From positions 69,978,756 to 70,042,755 of the forward strand of contig CM060731.1 in NCBI GenBank assembly GCA_030704615.1: 64,000 bases of DNA, read 5' to 3'. This DNA is from Takakia lepidozioides. Its lineage: Eukaryota > Streptophyta > Takakiopsida > Takakiales > Takakiaceae. Under the pieces are notes generated by a model, which saw only the letters and a list, made by a program, of their open reading frames with translations, was not told the origin of the DNA and did no database searches. This document shows positions 35,983 through 48,169 of the stretch, one piece after another (the stretch's first letter is position 1; every line of letters begins with the position of its first letter). The position numbers and the translations under genes were made by a program.

Positions 35983-38912
35983 ATGGGACCTCGGAAGAGG
36001 CCTCCTCCTCCGACAAATTTCAGATTCAATTTTTTTTTTTGTAGTAAGGAGCTTGTGGAGAATCTTCCTAGAGTGTCGAATGCTTTTACAGAAGCCGAAA
36101 GCTCTCGCGTTGCTGAGAGAATGGCCAAGGATTCACGTGGAGAGAGAGAGATTGAGGCTCATGATCAGGGCAGTCTTGATCCACCTGCGAGTGATCTTGT
36201 AATTCTAGAAGATGTAGACCCTAAACCACAACTAGATATGGCCTGAGCCTCCTCGTCGGCGTCGCAAACGAAACAAATGTGACATCAATAGAAAGTTCCA
36301 AGAGGTCTGGTCAATCAAAGCACCATGGCCTGAGGTAGTATTGGACGGTGAGGTATTCTTCTTGCGATCAAGTGTCGTGTGTGCTCTAAATTTGACAAGA
36401 AAGAGAAGTTGGGGCTCTCTTGAGAAACATGGAGGTAAAAGAAAAAACCCAGCTGATGGGTCTTCTTACGTAGACACCACTTGTCTGTTTGCTGAGAATG
36501 AGAGAAAATTCGCTACTATGAATCGCCCTTCTGTTCTAGAACAAGTTCAGAGGTTTGTTGAAAAGTCAACAAGTTTGCAACTATTTTCCTGCTCTTGAGT
36601 AAAGGTAGACTAATCTCTGATTATGAAGACTTAAAGTGCTTGTTTGATTTTTTGCAAGTGAAGTCCACCTCAAAGAAGCATTGGAGTGGGGGTGCTGGTT
36701 GGCAGATGTCTAAGTCCATTCACCAGCAAGTCTTGAAGGTTATGATTGAAACGATGAAGAAGACAAACTATATGGCATTGATTGCTGATGAAGTTACCAC
36801 AATAAACAATCAAAGTTGGGCTTCTATGCATGGGTATGTTGTGCAAGATTGGTCCAGGAATCTAGAGGGAGACATAGTGGCGCAGCAACAGTAGATGGTG
36901 CAAGAGGCACCAAGTCAGCAGCAAGACATAAATTCCAATTTGGAATTGCTAAATGTAGAATGTGTCATGGACACAACCCAGAAGAACTTACCAGAAGTTA
37001 CCAAGTTACTGAAAGTTACCATGATTTATCATGATCTACCATGATCTATCATAAGTTATCATGAAGTTATTAAGTTACCAGGAGTTTACCAGATTACGGA
37101 GAGTAACTTGAGAAACTGCTCAGGAAGCTTCCTTTGGAAGAAACTTCCCCAACAAGAAACCTTCTTTGTTTAAGGAAACTTCTCCATCAAGAATCCTCTT
37201 TTGTTTAAAGAAACTTCTCTATCAAGAAACCTCCATTATGCAAGCTTCTTAGGGAACTGCCTAGTAGCTGGTATATATAGAAGGCGAAATTGGACACTCC
37301 TCAGTCTTGCCAACACAAGTTCAAGCTACTTTTATTTCCAGTCCCAGTACTCCTGTCCAGACTCCAGTACTCTAGTCCAGTTTCCAGTATCTGGTACTCC
37401 AGTCCAGTTCCCAACATTCCAGTATTCAAATCGAGTTCCAAATCTTGTGCTCTTATCCATTGTTATAAAGATCATCTTAGTTTTTCGTTATCCATCATGC
37501 ATTCGGCCACGCCGACCTTGACTTTGTATCTAGTCTTGTACCTCTAAGTTTGATCTCTTGTTTGTGTTCAGTCATGTCATCGTCCTTGACAGAGTGTATC
37601 GTTGATGACAACAATGTAGACAACCTAACTCATGTTGTTATGAACGCTCTATACATCGGGGGTGGTGTGAGTAGTGCTGATAGCCCTACCACACTTGTAT
37701 CATTTGGAGCTGACGGGGTTGTTACATTTGAGGACATGCGAAAGGAGTAACAGTGTATATCAAAAGAACTATGCATCTTTCTGCACCAGCATGCATTGCA
37801 TTGCGCATCGCACAAATCTTGCAGTTCAGACTTGTCAGAATAGCTGTCGTGCACAGGCTTAGATGCTTTTACAAAATTTGTATGGATACTTTTGCAAGTC
37901 CCAAAGAAACATCTTGAACTCTGCAATATGTTGTCTCTTAAAATTTGCTGCCTTGTGCCATTACTGGAGTGTGTACATTCTCTGGTCAAGTTTGCACAAC
38001 TCAGAGATGTGTTCGTCTGCAATTTCGTGGATGCCGTGAAGATATGTGAGGCTGATGTGCTTAGGATGTATGTGGATGCCGCAACCGCATTCACTGGTGA
38101 TATTTTCACTCAGTTCAATGCATTACTTGAAACTCGAAATAATGTTATTGTTCTCGAAAAGTGGATGTCAACTGACTTGAATACTGGAATCGATCACTTA
38201 GGGTTTGACTTCAATGGGAAACATATGTAGGTTAAACATCAAGATCAGATTACTGGAGAAAGTCGTTAGATCACTCAAGATATCTATGATAGAGCCATTG
38301 TTCTTGTGAAGGGACAAAGAAAGCTTGTAGCACAGTGGCTGATTGAAGAGCTTGAAGCTCGTTTTCATGCTCAAGCTTTGATGGATGCTCTTGGGATAGT
38401 ATATCCCCAATACTGGCTGAATGGGGACCCTGAGGCGACTTTCACAGCTCATTTGAACACCATCAAGGCCGCTCATTGTGGCCCCAAGAGGATGGGAGCA
38501 GCGCAATTGTGGATTGTCCCTCTGCTTGAGTCCGAGGCTCTTGATATGCAACGGTCTACCTTCATTTTGATAATGCAAAACAATGCTAGAGGTGCCATGG
38601 CTTCCCCCCATGATGTGAATCCCCTAACCAAGTTATGGAAGACGCTGACAGCTTGCCAGATTGTGGTACACAGAATTCTAGAGTATATCAAACTTGAGGA
38701 AATTGTTGTTGTGTAGGTGATGGATCTGTGGAGGATGAACGCACCTTTAATACCCGAGTTTTATGAAATCCAAGCTTTGCAATAGGCTTACGTCACATTT
38801 AGATTTGGTTATCCGTATGTTCTCTCAACAGTTTTACTCACTTGACACTTTCTCTTTTGCTACTGCACCCATTGAGCTTGAAGGACAACTTGTGTGCGCA
38901 AGGGATTAGATG
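35983..38912 (+). pseudogene. hAT-superfamily transposase relic
   Basis: Four blocks in different frames spell a hAT transposase. The N-terminal block has KFQEVWSIKAPWPE, then SLEKHGGKRKNP (36280-36440), the BED-like region of this plant group. The catalytic block MALIADEVTTINNQSWASMH is at 36769-36830. A second block has MHCIAHRTNLAVQT (37790-37830), a conserved hAT region, and KKHLELC. The C-terminal dimerisation part reads FMKSKLCNRLTSHLDLVIRM and FYSLDTF (38760-38870). Several stops and frameshifts, plus an insertion at about 36.9-37.57 kb, show it is dead. I found no terminal repeats. Confidence 0.75.
36895..37572 (+). mobile_element. LTR-like insertion within the hAT relic
   Basis: Roughly 680 bases separate two parts of the transposase that should be nearly adjacent. 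The segment carries a strong TATA box (gtatatatag, 37271-37280), runs of short direct repeats ('agttacca/agttatca' at 37000-37080 and 'ccagtactc' at 37340-37420) and ends near 'tgtgttca'. This composition fits a solo LTR. The exact ends and target duplication are undetermined. Confidence 0.45.
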
Positions 38913-40359
38913 CTTAAGTTAATTGCAGATGTAAGGGGACTTAATGTCTTGCCACAAATGACTCAATGACAGATCTGGTTATGCTCCCTTCCGGAATTTC
39001 TTGTTGCTGTTGATTTCATGTACATGATCATTTGCTTTGATTTAATCACTCTTTTGCTTTGGTCTACAAATTCTAACCCCGCTCCCACGGACTTGCCTAT
39101 GACACACTATCCGTCATGGCAGACTTGTGGAATTGTGTGGCTGCTGATACGATTTTGGGGCACATGAGGCTTCAAGCAAGTTTGTTGAACTTGGACTAGA
39201 TTATGTGACATAACTGTGTCAGGGTTGGTTGCATTTGTTTCCATGATCACGGCTTCTTTACCTTGTTCTGATCTGCAGGCAACTTTCAAGGTGTTCCAGC
39301 CTTCAAGGTGATTTTTTAATTTATGTTTGTTCTTGTACACTAACGTGGTTTGTTTGTGTAGGTCCCACCATGTGCTGCAGTGGGTAGAGCCTTCGTGGTT
39401 GAGGTTCAATTCCTCCACATGGCATTTTCGCTCAACAGCATGCTTCGCAATATGCAGTGTCGTTGTTACGTAAAAAAAATTACACCCTTGTCACTCCCAC
39501 AAACAGAACAGTGCATGAATTGAGTTTGCATAAAACTGATCAAACATTCTTGACATTAGCCATTGGTTTTAGATCACATGCCACACAGTTGCCAATTGGT
39601 CTTTTTCGTAAGCCAGGCAAGAGCCAACATGGTTCAAATTTTTAAATGAGAAAAAAAATGCTGGTCACAAGTCACAAACTATATGGCAGGGCTTGCATGG
39701 ATTACATGCATTTGTTTTCTTTGCAATAAAATCCAAGGTCATCTAATTTTCTCAAAAGCAAAAATAAAAATAAAATAAAAAAATAAAAAAGGGCTTCTGG
39801 CGCCTTTCTCTCTTCTTTAAGAAAAGAAACAACAACAACAATCTATAAAATTTATAAGCTGTAATTAAGATGAATTTTTCACAGTGTAACCTTGTTTGTT
39901 TTCTTTTCTAAAGGGGAAAGAGGCCCTGTTAATCAGATTCAAAAGTAATTTATTGACTAGAAGATTAATTTTCCTTCACTAGGGTGAGAGTGAGGGTTTT
40001 ATTTTTCTCCCTCCTTATATAAAAATTATGATTTCTCAAAATCGGCATAGAAATTAAAAAATAGAAAATAGCTGTTTCTTCTCAAACTTTATGTGGTTGG
40101 AACATTGTATGTAAATAAGACTTGGAGTACGTACGGCTTTTCGCCGCCTCGATCATCTTTGTTTTGTTAGTGTGGACTATCATTTTCCATTATGCATCTG
40201 ATCTATTCCAGAAAGAGCTTCAAGAAAAGATCAAGGTCATTGAATGAGACTTAATGGAAAAATGCACACATTAGTTTCAAATATTCAAGGATGGCATAAT
40301 CTTGTTTTTGTAGCGCATGACACTACTAACACAATGTTCCTCCAGAATCTGCCCAAGTT
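38913..40359. other. Intergenic, no gene seen
   Basis: AT-rich sequence with A-runs (39640-39840). The only structured item is the SINE-like head at 39.36 kb. Confidence 0.5.
39360..39475 (+). repeat. tRNA-like (SINE head) sequence
   Basis: GCTGCAGTGGGTAGAGC (39374-39390) resembles box A and GGTTCAATTCC (39403-39413) matches box B, at near-tRNA spacing. The flanks do not fold as a tRNA acceptor stem, so a SINE fragment is the better reading. Confidence 0.45.
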
Positions 40360-41170
40360 GGTCTTAGGGTCAACTGTAACCATCTGGTTTTGTCAATCTG
40401 TGTATATGAGATCGGGAGCTGCTGCAGTTGATCAAGCACCTTGCTAGCTTGTTCGTAGAAGGTTGCCAAGTTTTTGCCCAATTGTGACGTGATAGAGTCA
40501 TGGACACCGCATGAACAGAGGTCATGTAGTTGTGATAGCCTACAAGCTGCGTGGTAATTTTCTTACAAGCACGTGCCTCTATGCGACTCAAGTCACCCTT
40601 TGATATCTGCCTTGAGTGTGATGGAGTGAGCAGCTAATTTGTGGTTGATTTCTATCGTTAGTGTTGCATGGTTACCACATTGAGCTGACTGGTGAGGTAA
40701 GACGTTGATCGACGCAACTCTATCAGCCAAGGCCTGGTTGACATTTGCGACCCGCAGCCGATCCAAGATTTTAGGGGCGAGTGGAGCAGAGCCATTCAAA
40801 CTGTTAGTGTGTGGTGAAAAGTCAACAAATTTGTCCGATCCAGCAATGGGAGAGTTTCATGTTGCACATTAAGTATAAATCGTGGGATTCTTACATGCGA
40901 TCTACGCAATGCCATTGTGCTTTGTTTTCTCTGACGGGTCGATGTTGCAAAAGTAAAATTTCCTTGGCCACTGCTTTGTGCAAGGGCTGCTTCAGTTGTT
41001 TTCTGCAAGTGAAATATATTCAAGTTCTTGGCTATGATTGAGAGGGCGTTCGTCTCAGCAATAAACTCCTTGGGTGTAGCATTGATGCCTATCATGCTGA
41101 CCTTCTTAGTACGCACCAGCCTTGCTTGCTTTTTTTTTCGGTCTTGAGCGCAAAAGTGATCATGTGGTAA
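40360..41170 (-). pseudogene. Degenerate coding sequence, helical protein of unknown family
   Basis: Three adjoining minus-strand frames read like one broken protein of about 250 residues. They include PKEFIAETNALSIIAKNLNI, then DRLRVANVNQALADRVASIN, then LSRIEARACKKITTQLVG. The spacing of hydrophobic residues suggests helices or coiled coil. Frameshifts and stops separate the pieces. I do not recognise the family; a retroelement origin is possible. Confidence 0.35.
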
Positions 41171-41350
41171 ACATGCAACAGTGTAGACGATTGAGACAAG
41201 TTGGGGGATGTAGGCTTAAAGCACTAGTATAGTTAGAGGGAGGCGGTTATTGTTGGGCAGATGTAACTGATGGGCGTAATAGGAATCCCGTCATTGCTAG
41301 TGCAATGTAGGGACAAAGTGTCCGCTGGAGAATTCTGGTTATGGTTGTAT

Positions 41351-42038
41351 GGTCAAACCAGTGTTGGGCGGTTATGTAATATTTTTGATAACCCCCGGTT
41401 CAGGTTCTCTCTTTATGACTGTCTTCTAGGAACCTCCGGTTCAGGTTATTTACTTGAAGATTTTCAAGAACCACCGGATCCAGTTATTAAGTGTCTTTTC
41501 ATGTCTTCCGGTTATGATACATACTGGTTATTTCGCTACTTTCATATGCCGGTTAGCCAATCCGGTTCGAATATATTATAAATCTTATATCCGGGATAGA
41601 ACTGCCGGTTCTACGGTTAGAAGAGCCTTAAGGCTTAGGCACTTTGGTGAACTATAACACTTCTATATTTATTCCAACACAGTTTATAATGCATTCATGT
41701 GATTCACAAGACCTCTTCCTTATCATTGTACCAAGAATAAAAAAGTAAACAGGAGATGCTGGCTAAACCTAGATCAAGTAACCGTTAGTTACCAGCAAGT
41801 ATCATTGATTGTAACCGGGGGTCTCATCTTACCCCACATAGGTCAGGTTAAATAAATAAAAAATTTATGCCTGGCCGGTTCCAAAGCCAGGCGGTTATGC
41901 CAGAATGTGGGCCCGCCGGTTTCATTGCACTGCAGATTATTAAAGTTTTTTAGGACCTCCGGTGGAGTGGGTATATCCGCAACCGGACCCGCCGGTTATT
42001 GGTCACAATATAGAGAACCGCCCAACACTAGTTCAAAC
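41351..42038. mobile_element. Non-autonomous hAT element with 8-bp target site duplication
   Basis: The element is 41359-42030 (672 bases). Its left end is CAGTGTTGGGCGGTT and its right end, read inwards, TAGTGTTGGGCGGTT: 14 of 15 match. The flanks are GGTCAAAC (41351-41358) and GTTCAAAC (42031-42038), 7 of 8 identical. An 8-bp duplication with ends of the CAGTGTTG/TAGTGTTG type is the hAT signature. CCGGTT or its complement occurs about a dozen times inside, mostly near the two ends, as expected for subterminal transposase-binding motifs. No transposase is encoded. Confidence 0.85.
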
Positions 42039-43222
42039 CGTCTATAGCAGGTCGTGGTGGGTTTGCAACCGGCACATGCAGCTAAGTGGACACTGCAATC
42101 AATTCGTGGTACTTGTCCGCCAAGCTCCCATCCCATTTCACACACGCGCTAGCTCGACAACAGGGGCTGCCGCCCCATACATGAAAGTGATATGTGTACC
42201 TGGCTCAAACGGTGGGCCGGGTAACACATGGAAGGCCGCTCTCAAGGAGGGTGAGGGCTATCTTTTATAGGGCTTCTTCTGCCTCAACCTTACTTTTGTA
42301 CACTCTGCAAGCAGGCCCCTCTCTAAAGAGATAAACTGGAACCTGAACCGAACCAATAAGGGGTCACTCCCTCGAAAATTACAGCCATGGACGCGTGGAA
42401 GGGGGGTAAGCACCTGACACGTGGCAACTACCTCACTTCATGTAGAGTGCTCGTGGATGAAACGAGCGCAATGATTACCAGAGAGCATCCTATATTCATC
42501 CATCGGAAAGCCACTTCATATCTCACATCCACGACCAATGTGCTCCATGCAAGTGGGATGTGAGATTTTCATAGCTTCAGAGATAGGATCCGAAGGATAA
42601 TTATCCTGAATACCTTTGAGGTTTTGTAAAATGAAGCAAACTACTCAGTTGGGTAGATCGCAAGAGTCTCGCACCGCAACCGATCTTGTGTATAAACTGG
42701 GTGCGATCTAGGGAGGCTCGAGGAAGAGATCATTCAGATATAGGAGTGCTTGATGGAGGATCGAGGACGTTGGAGACTATCGGGTGCTGAAAGCATACTA
42801 GCCTGCGCATGAGCGGCCGTGCATGCTGATGAAGTACTGCAGTAGATGATCACGATACATACATAGTTCAAACCTGGAGAATACATTGTACTGGTCAAGT
42901 TCAACCTGGAGAATTTATCGCGTCCGGTCTGTGAAACTTCAGGGCCGGCTCTCAAATTCGAGCTCAGCTGCTGTTTTACCAGAGCTTTTTCCACTCAAAT
43001 TACGGGTTCAGCGATGTACTACCATTCTTAGATCTCTGTACAATACCGGACCTCGAATGTCCGTTGAGAATGGATTCAGATAGATGTTACCCATGCCTTT
43101 TTCTGCCTGCAGAGACTAGAGAGTGATCTACTTAGAACTACAGATTTAAAGACAAACCCCAGCTGTATAATTTGCTTTTGGGAATGCTTACGTACGTGTA
43201 CGTGCAAGAATCCCCATGGTGT
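42039..43222. other. Intergenic, no gene seen
   Basis: Mixed sequence. Short open frames (41962-42270 plus, 42734-42994 minus) have no recognisable domain. Confidence 0.5.
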
Positions 43223-45237
43223 TCAGTTGGTGTCCTGCCATGTTCGGGTAGGCTGCCTCCACAGGCCATCGAGGTTCCGCACCAGGCCCTTGTTCTCTGG
43301 TTGCCGCCACTTAGGCGGGACACAGTATTCTTAAGGAAATCTGAGGCTTTGTTTACAAGAGCATAGTCCCTTCTAGTCATCAAAATGAAGTCCTTGGAAT
43401 TGGGCCCTTGCGTTCCATCCACAAGATGAAGATTGTGCCAATCCGTTGGACCGGACTTGTTTCTCAAATAGGGCGAAAGCTTGTGGTTAACCTGGAGCTC
43501 CACTCCTGCGTGTATGTAAGACTTGCCGAACTGAGGGAAATGGATTGCACTACTTAAAAGTGACTTTGGCACTAAGTCTTCGGGATTGACCACGCGCAAA
43601 CAATTCAGCTGCAGTTCTTCAAATCGTTTCTTGAATACTGCATCTCCCACTGCGGGAGCCCCAAATGTAAATATCGAGACTGGAATAATGTCGTTTCAGA
43701 GCTTGTTAAGGCCAGTCTTAGCAATTTCGTAGGCTCTGAGGACTGCAAGAGCTCCACCAAGGCTATGACCTGTGATTGTAATGCTGAGAGTCTCCCCCTT
43801 GTATAACTTTAGCAGTCTCTTCAGTTCTGCAATTACCTGCATGCCAATCCAGCCATGATTGTGCGAACGACAGAAAACTACAACCGCACTATTCTGGACA
43901 GGGGACTTCGTAAAACTTTAAAGCGAAACTTGTAGAGTAATGAGATAGAGGGCTTACGAAGGTGGCCACATGACTTCCCAGGGGATGGGCTGTGACCCTT
44001 AGCAGGCATTACAAGAACCCCTGGGTGGGAGAGCAGCACCGTCCGAATTACAAGCGTAGAGAAACCGTTCAGTAATGATTTAAATAAGTGTAATCTAGAC
44101 AGATCTGGTTTGAAACACGCTGGTTGAACGAAGGCTGATTGCGCTTCCTTGACTGGTGGTTACTGGACTACATTTAGCAGAGGAAATCTAGAAACGATCC
44201 AGTTTCGAAATTGACCTGATCAGATGCACTAGTCTTCTGATTAAATTGCGAAACTGGGTTTCTCGATGTGTAGAGACTCAAAAATCCTTTGTGCACTTCT
44301 GGTTGCGCTGCCATCGGCTGCCCCCATTCCTTCCCTCCTTGGGGATCTGTGGCGAATATACTCATGGGTACCAACTCGAATTCCGCATCTTTTAACCACT
44401 CAGTGGGGAGACACGTTCCTCGCCATGCAATCGCTATATCTCTCCGGCCAATTCTCTCTATCTCCTTCTCGTCCGCTGTAACTGCAACATAGCCCATCCA
44501 GTTTGAATCCAAATCCCTTTCTGAAAATAGAGATCTTTGTATGACACCCGGAAGAGGGTTGTTTGCTATGGCATACAGATTGCGAGTCACGTCGTATCCG
44601 CATTCAGGTAACCACAAGCGTTTGAATACATCCTGCTTTGGGTGCCTGGCATTTCCAGCATATTTTGAGTACTCATCGTTCTCAAAATTGTCATACGTTA
44701 CCTGAACAATCAATCAATACTGTGTCAATTTGGTTATAATTCTCAACGAGATTGTACAACTGCTGGAGTTCCCCAATTTCACTGCTCATGAGGTTCCCCA
44801 GGTTACCTGAGCAAAATGATGATTTCTTTCCTGAGTTCCAGATCTAGAGGATTCAGAAGTCCATCCCACTTTTTGGATCCGTGTATCTCCTTCCACCTCG
44901 ACGCTAAAGGCTCCTTCAAATTGTCTTCCTGCTGTGTTGGATATTCTTCACGGCTAGCTCCATCAACAGAGACTCTGGATTTTAAACTTGTGACGTTCGA
45001 AATTTTAATAGAGACCTTGGAAGCCTTTCGACTCCTTGAACGACGGAGATGGAGATTCGACACCCATGAAAAGAACCCTCTTTTTGAACCAGAAGTGATG
45101 TCTGTGCTTTTAGTAGTTGATTGTTTCGCTGGCTGGTTAGCAGCAGCATTGGAGCGGGTTGGAGAAGGGGGTGCCGATGCGTATGAAAGGTGGTCTAATC
45201 TTTTATGCTTGAAATGCTGGCTTTCCAAACTAGCCAT
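43223..45237 (-). pseudogene. Plant class-3 lipase (phospholipase A1-type) pseudogene
   Basis: Three exons: 45237-44807, 44701-44216, 43836-43223. Exon 1 encodes a basic N-terminus, then RWKEIHGSKKWDGLLNPLD, typical of DAD1-like / PLA1 proteins. Exon 2 has VTYDNFENDEYSKYAG and DIAIAWRGT. Exon 3 has TITGHSLGGALAVL with the nucleophile Ser, VNPEDLVPK with the Asp, and DWHNLHLVDG with the likely His. Three lesions: (1) the usual RYGE before FAQ at the end of exon 1 is replaced by two bases, a net loss of 10 bases and a frameshift; (2) an in-frame TGA at 43698-43696; (3) loss of one base near 43330, after which the family C-terminus (VPPKWRQPENKG) continues in another frame to a TGA at 43225-43223. 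An upstream in-frame ATG at 45291 is an alternative start. Confidence 0.85.
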
Positions 45238-45739
45238 ACTATAAAACCACACAACACCAAAAGAGAAAAACTTTTCGTTGTGTATCATCAAGAGAGTGAA
45301 TCTGAGGTGTTCGAAAGTCCAATGGCAAATTGTGGTTCCATTTCTGTGCTATATCATCACAGAAGAGTTGCAATATGCCTACAACACACTGTCTCTACCA
45401 TATCGATGCTGCTATCTGCGTGTTAATAACATTCATTCACTCCCTATCTTCTCACCGATATGGTTTCGCCAGGAGTTGTGAAGAACTCGCTTTAACCTTG
45501 AAATGCCCAAGCTCCACTGTCTGTCTCTGTGAGCGGGGAAATGGGGATGATGTGCTCAAAACCCAGTGATGTAGGAAGATTAAGTCAGTTAAGAAAACTC
45601 GATTCCACCAAAATGTCTTGAAAACAGTTATGGACTCCTAAAGCCCTGTCAATCAGCTTGTCCGAGTTCTTTCATGGTTTGCAATGCGAATCAAAGGTAC
45701 CGGCCTCCATGGTGGTGTAAGTTTTACTGTCAGGCCCTA

Positions 45740-46430
45740 AGGACTTGCTTTCCTGTCAATTTGGGCATCCAAAGCAGCTAGTAGGGGAAGAAAAACCAAC
45801 CCTTTTGTAATCCAGTGACCTTTCGTGATATAGTGACGAAAAATATGAGATCACCATACCATATTCGCAGCCACGAATCCCTAAAATCTGAAAACAAAGC
45901 ATCAGACCATCAGCTTGTACTCCAAAGTAGGGACCTTCAACTCCCATACGCAGACGGTTTTTGGTCTGGTGCCATCGCTGGTGCCATCGTTGTTCACAGT
46001 TTCCTGACCTCCACCAAACACCCAACCAACAATAGGCGCCCGCGGTTTTCAATCAGGAGCGGGCATTCTAGATCATTGAGCATCGGCTTTGAAGGCTTCC
46101 CCTACACACCACAAGCAATGTCGAATGCATACATACGTCTGAGAGATTGAGGGTTCTTGCAAACCATGCTGTATAGAAAGTTGCCACATATCACCTTGGT
46201 CTCGACATCAGAAACAAATGCCATTCTTCTTCCAGTCGTTTCATTCCAAGAGTTGGAGATTGAGTCGTACACCTCCGCCCTCAGCAGTCCATTCGAAGCA
46301 GTGTCTACTTTTGAAGACTGCAACGCCCTTCAACTTGCAAAAATGCTCCATATGAAGGGCAGAACAATCAGGGCCCTTCGAATTACCTTGTCAACCAACA
46401 TTTCTGCTAGAATCGCCTAGTCTGTGCACT
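45740..46430 (-). pseudogene. F-box/kelch-repeat protein relic
   Basis: The minus-strand frame at 46323-46102 reads EVYDSISNSWNETTGRRMAF, then ICGNFLYSM and RRMYAFDIACGV. This is the pattern of a plant F-box/kelch protein (VYDS..NSW repeat, then a Y.FD step). Past a TAG where a Trp would be expected, the same frame continues LNDLECPLLIENRGRLLLVG, again typical of the family, before further stops. No F-box was found upstream. It looks like a broken 3' part of a gene. Confidence 0.5.
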
Positions 46431-47164
46431 GGTGAAGATTGCGCATGGGATGGTGGACACAAACCAAACACAAAACTTGAACAGTAAGCCCTCTGTAGGT
46501 GTAAATTTGGGCGTACAATTCTCACCCAATTAATACCTTTGTTTTGTGCTCTCTTGCAAGATCTGGAGGACCAGAAGCAACTTCATGGCACAACTATAGT
46601 GTGTCTTTTGCAATGCTTGCACCCTACTCCCATCATGTCTTCACTCCATTTTTCACACTCATACATTCGTTTCCTTGAACCCTCACACAGTTGCTTCTTT
46701 ATCCCGTCTTTTCTTTTTGAATCTCAGATGCACATCCTCTGCAGGTGCATGGCTGGAAAGAAGAGGAGGCAGGCAGCAAAGCACTACACAATGAAAATGA
46801 TAACTTGGAAGGTACACTTTGTTTACATCTGAATTATAGAAGAACTGGGAATGATAGCACATCTGCTGTGTGTGGTTTGCCCATAACTAGGCCCCAAAAC
46901 GGCCTGGGCTTTCGGCTCAGCCTCGAGACTTTCAAAGTTGCTAAAAAGAGGTACAGGCACAATTCCCTTGATAGATTTGAAGAGAGCGTCTCTCTGGTGA
47001 GAGAAGCCTGAACAATGAATCAGAAAATGAATATTGAAGACACAACGGGCAATTGCACTCTCCCTTTCCTCTCTGCTTCTGTTTGCTGTTCAAAGGTAGG
47101 ATTCCCGCCCTGAGTTTAAATTTCAGTCTAGTGCCGAGAGAGGGTAACCCTTGAGGTCACCCAT

Positions 47165-47960
47165 GATGTCCTTCCTCATGTCACAGACTGGAAACACAAG
47201 TTCAGGAGAGTTTTCTGCCTAACTTCATTTTCATCAGATAGTTTCCTGGCAACAGACATGGCTTTGGACACTACAGCCTCTAAGTCAGATTTATCCAGCA
47301 GGATCAAGACTTGCGGGCTAAGATTCAGATCCTTGAGAATCTCTTCTATACTCTTCCGCCAGGACTGAGCCTGTTTGACAGGGCAATCCTGCTTCCAAGA
47401 TATAGAGTCAATAGGATATCTGATGTTGGACATATGTTGCAGCTGACCCCAACATCGGACTTGAATTCATCTCGTCGGGAGCGTAAGGCAGGGATGCCAA
47501 ACTCACCCCGAACAGCCACATTGGCTGTTTTGGAGCATGCTGACATGGAGTGCACTCCTTAAGCACCCCCACTCTAATGGATTCTAGAGACTTAGCCTGG
47601 TTGGAGTTATCAACCCATATTGCAGATGCGTACTCCAAGGCAGATCTAATAACGCGACAAAGCATGGTTTTTTTAACCTCAGAGTTGATCCCTCTGCACT
47701 GGAAAATTTAGTGAGACCCAGCACTTTGCGCTTGCCAGTTTGAACAACTTTCTGACAATGTGGATCCCAATTATAGTTGGAGGAAAACTCAACGCCGAGT
47801 TATGTGTAGGAAGGGAGGACTGGGATCTCTTGGCTTCGACAGAGAGGAACAGAGAGATGGTGTGACAGTGGAGGCATTGAACTTGCCAAGAGTTTTGACC
47901 TTGAGAATAGGATGTGATATGATCTCTTCTCTGCAAGTCATCACAGATAGAGCATATATG
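47165..47960 (-). pseudogene. LINE (non-LTR retrotransposon) reverse transcriptase 3' remnant
   Basis: Minus-strand frames give the segment after the RT catalytic core: WDPHCQKVVQTGKRKVLGL, VIRSALEYASAIWVDNSNQ, then VRGEFGIPALRSRRDE and QAQSWRKSIEEILKDL. The series (thumb region, LEYAS.IW, RGE.GIP.L..RR) is the usual order in non-LTR elements. Frameshifts break it into at least three pieces, and no endonuclease is visible. Confidence 0.65.
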
Positions 47961-48169
47961 TAGGTTGAAGCCTCACAATTGAGTACAGGTACATTGAAAT
48001 AGATGTCAAATAGTTTTCATGCATGAGTATGCAAGGACAAACTGGGTCACATATTTTATGACTGTTTTTGCCGAGCAGAGTTGTAGGGAAGTGAAAGAAT
48101 ACTGAGGCTTCCAGGTACATGACCCTAACAAATACATTATTCAGTGACTACCTCAACAGTGTAATATTG

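Noticed and set aside
46745-47011. 88-residue plus-strand open frame
   Set aside because: Low-information sequence, no domain, and it lies between decayed genes on the other strand.
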